A stretch of 64,000 nucleotides of DNA. Source: Cyprinodon diabolis. Its lineage: Eukaryota; Chordata; Actinopteri; Cyprinodontiformes; Cyprinodontidae. Below the pieces are notes generated by a model. It was not told the DNA's origin, did not search any database, and saw only the letters and a program-made list of their open reading frames with translations. Of the stretch, positions 61,341 to 64,000 are shown piece after piece. Location: the NCBI GenBank assembly GCA_030533445.1, contig CM060064.1:38595787-38659786 (forward strand), read 5' to 3'. The translations under genes were made by a program, and so were the position numbers. Positions within the stretch are counted from its first letter, which is position 1. Each line of letters starts with the position of its first letter.

Positions 61341-62979
61341 GTAACCAAGTGCTCATTTGCGGATCAGAGCATATCTTTGTATTCAAACAGAAAGTGACGG
61401 TTTGAGATGTGTTTTGCATTCTGCGGTAAGAGGAGGGGAAAGGAAACGGGGTCAGATAACTTTATTAGCAGGCATGAGTGGTTTAGCTAATATGTTTAAA
61501 ACTAATGTTTTCCCCTCAGCTGTGCAGAAATCCACATGGAAAAAGTCTGGTTTGCAAGCAAAAGGAAAACATCACAAGTCATAATAATCCTCGATATTTG
61601 GTGTCTGTCTTTTAGAAAAATCTAAAACAGCAGAGAATTTACTTAGATTTCATGCAAAGATTTTATACCTAAAGCACACAAAGGGAACTGTTGGCCTTAA
61701 TTTATTATCTTAGGATTAAATAAGTTATATGTTCTATGTAGGGAGGCAACCAATGATTATTTTGCAAATAGATTAATCTGTTGGCTATTTTTTATAATAA
61801 TAGGATAGCCAAAGATTCTTTAAAAAATGTAAACCAGGTGAAACTCAAACTTTTCCACTTGAGGAGTTCTGGAAAGAACATTTTGAAAAACAAACATTGG
61901 TATAATTGCTGCTTTAAGTGGGTTACTCTGTCAGCTAAAAGCATGTTTTAGATTCTCTACACTCCAGTTAATGATTAATTAAATTAGTTGACGATCATTT
62001 CAGTAATCGAATAATCACAATTAATCTGATTAAGTATTTTAGCCCTAGTTCTATGTAATAAGCTAAAACGAATCTGTAAAAAAAAAATAGCAAAACTCGT
62101 AACTTTTATAGTAACAAGATAAATAGAGTAATAAATAAAAAATATACCAAATGTATACAACTTAGATGCTAACAATCATAATAACAATATTCATAGATGA
62201 AAAATATTTTCCTAACAACTAACAGCGATTTTGAATGAACTTTGTTCCTGCAGAACTGGTCCTGCAGAACTGGTCACAGAGTTATTAACACTGGCCTTTC
62301 TATCCGGGCCTTTTAACCTGCTAATTCAGAAAAAAGGTGCTTAAAGCTTTAGCAGATTGTTTTTTGAAGAGGTTTACTTCAGGGCAATATAGTCTTGCCT
62401 AAAGGTTGCTGCAGAAGCTTTAGTTTTTATTCAGAAGGAAGAGATACTGAATCAAACATTGACATTGATGGGAGGAAAGTTAGTGACAGCACATTGCAGG
62501 AAAGCTCAATGACAGATTTTATGTTTTGCACATGGTGATCTATTGTCCTCTGCATATGTTCTCATAACCATCTGATTTCAGCTCAGTTGTATAAAGAAGC
62601 AAACTTGAGAAGATGGCGATAAAAACTAAATCTTGTTAAGTGATGTTTTTTTACCTCCAGGGTAGCTGGTTTTAAAGAATCTAAATCATTCCAAATTTGC
62701 CCTTTAGAAACATTTCCAATCATTCAATAACAAACAGGTCTGTGAACTCTGTAGCATTATACTTTTCATTTTTCTAAAGCTAAGCTTCATTCTGAATCCT
62801 TTATGCCAAACACTAAATCTGTGTTGGAGCAGTGACACGGTGAGGTCTTAGCCAAACAGTGAACGTTTTCTGAAAGAGGTCGTGACCTCTGAGGATACAA
62901 TGAGGCGACTTTTCAGCGTTAACAGATTGACAGCTAACACCACACACATTGTGACGAGGACAGCAAGACATGACCGTGC

Positions 62980-63110
62980 AGGAAACCGGGCCCCCTCGGT
63001 GTGAGAGGTAGCGCCCAGAAACAATGCGGACGGGGCTCTGTGTGGCCGTTTACGTCATGGCTGCCGAATCAGCTTGGCGTTTGGGGAATTTTCGAGCAGG
63101 CGAATAGAGG
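62980..63110. promoter_or_regulatory. GC-rich block in the satb1 intron
   Basis: A short CG-containing block (around GGGCCCCCTCGGTGTGAG) inside AT-rich intron. The sequence from here to the window end, including TTTAATTGCTAATATC near 63870, is non-repetitive and TAAT-rich. It could be regulatory; nothing more can be said. Confidence 0.3.
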
Positions 63111-64000
63111 CAGATGGAGCAAAGCGAGAATAACCACAGGCGAATGACCATTTCATCCAAAATAGAGCGCATTAAACATCTGTGTGCTTTGCTAACAGAT
63201 TTATTTATTTATTTCTTCCTTCACAGCTGCACATCATGCTGTAACAATACTACAAATTTGGACTTCCCCAGAATGTATTTGTGTTTGCAGGACTAATGTA
63301 AAGCTCAATGCTAGTGGCTAGCAGATAAAATATATATTCTCTGAAAGATGGTTTCAAAGTTCTGATAAGAGAGAGAAGATTATTGGCAGATTTCACCTTT
63401 ATTATTATTATCCTATATGAAATATCAGTGTTTTTTCTTTTTGCTCATTGCAGCACTGCATATAGATCATGTGCACAAGATGGCTGAAAAAATGAGTCAC
63501 CAATGGAGCTTTAGTGCATGTGCCTCTTTGTTTCAGATACTAATATTGTTGAAATTGCACCATAATCCAGTTTAGCCTGGTGGTGGGCTGATATTTGGGT
63601 ACGAGCACTGCCTGTGTTTCAGTGTTCAAACACGGCTCACCCACCGCAAATTTACCTCTTGTTTATCATCTTTTCTATTCAATTCTGATGAGGCAGATGG
63701 AGGCTGAACGCGCATGCACGAGATAACAAACAAGGCGAGGATGAACAGCAGACAAACAGAAACTGCAGCTCCCATTCCAAACACACACGCACAATCACGT
63801 AGAGCACCTACGTAGAGTCTGATTCCATCAATTATAAGAGCTTGATTGAGATTTAATTCAAAGCTGGGGTTTAATTGCTAATATCAAAGGATAATTAAGC
63901 TGATAAATCATGACTGATCTTATTGAATTAGAGATTGAAATAGCAGAGAACTTGCAAATTGTCTCTGTCAGTTGAATAAGTTATTTAATTGGTCTACAAG

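Larger units (their letters stand above)
53960..64000 (-). other. satb1: Upstream satb1 intron, incomplete (over 10 kb)
   Basis: No minus-strand segment matching the next SATB1 exon (first CUT domain region or the start of the second CUT domain) was found up to the window edge, so everything above 53959 is taken as one intron. It contains microsatellites, one copy of an unassigned repeat (58569-58788) and several compositionally complex blocks listed separately. The remaining parts (53960-55730, 56520-58568, 58790-60590 and 61420-62900) are AT-rich with nothing I can name. Confidence 0.75.

Noticed and set aside
53960..64000. Search for the next upstream satb1 exon
   Set aside because: No minus-strand segment resembling the VAATKSQ-type end of the preceding exon or CUT1 was found, so none is annotated.

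Overview
The window looks like nuclear DNA from a teleost fish, probably a percomorph. It is AT-rich and gene-poor, full of microsatellites and fish-type transposable elements (Tc1 elements, hAT-type elements, a Rex3-type RTE retroposon, CR1/L2-like LINE 3' ends, a tRNA-derived SINE), and it carries the 3' end of one intron-containing vertebrate gene. I could not fix the species.

The only host gene I can support is satb1, the chromatin-organising CUT/homeodomain protein, on the minus strand. Its last two coding exons are here: 53753-53959 (second CUT domain) and 48150-48779 (homeodomain and C-terminus). Both are phase 0 with good splice signals. They are separated by a 4,973-bp intron. A probable 3' UTR runs down to about 46340. 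The preceding exon was not found, so the upstream intron is longer than 10 kb and leaves the window at 64000.

Positions 1 to about 46300 lie downstream (3') of satb1. No other host gene was found there, which fits the gene desert known next to SATB1 in vertebrates. This part is AT-rich DNA with several less AT-rich, TAATTA-bearing blocks that look like conserved regulatory DNA (by composition only; no alignment was possible), plus many repeats: a SINE (5.2 kb), two copies of one hAT-like non-autonomous element (6.4-7.7 and 39.4-40.7 kb), smaller MITE-like elements (8.3, 13.8, 14.3, 36.9 kb), an intact Tc1-type transposon with DD36E spacing (10.3-11.6 kb) beside a 130-bp fragment of itself, LINE 3' ends (23.0, 30.4, 33.4 kb), a decayed hAT with a BED-finger remnant nested in another repeat (25.1-26.0 kb), a GACA/GATA array (27.3 kb), a Rex3-type fragment (29.1-30.0 kb) and LTR-like units (17.5 and 32.6 kb).

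A second Tc1 transposon (50435-52025) sits in the last satb1 intron. It has 202-bp inverted repeats of the IR/DR type and a transposase with an in-frame 7-residue deletion. I found no convincing undescribed multi-gene system. The best leads are an unassigned 210-bp dispersed repeat present twice (about 10.0 and 58.6 kb), the divergent satb1 C-terminus, a perfect 18-bp hairpin at 43.2 kb, and the recent 101-nt identical duplication of the Tc1 end. Family names rest on recognised motifs, not on searches.
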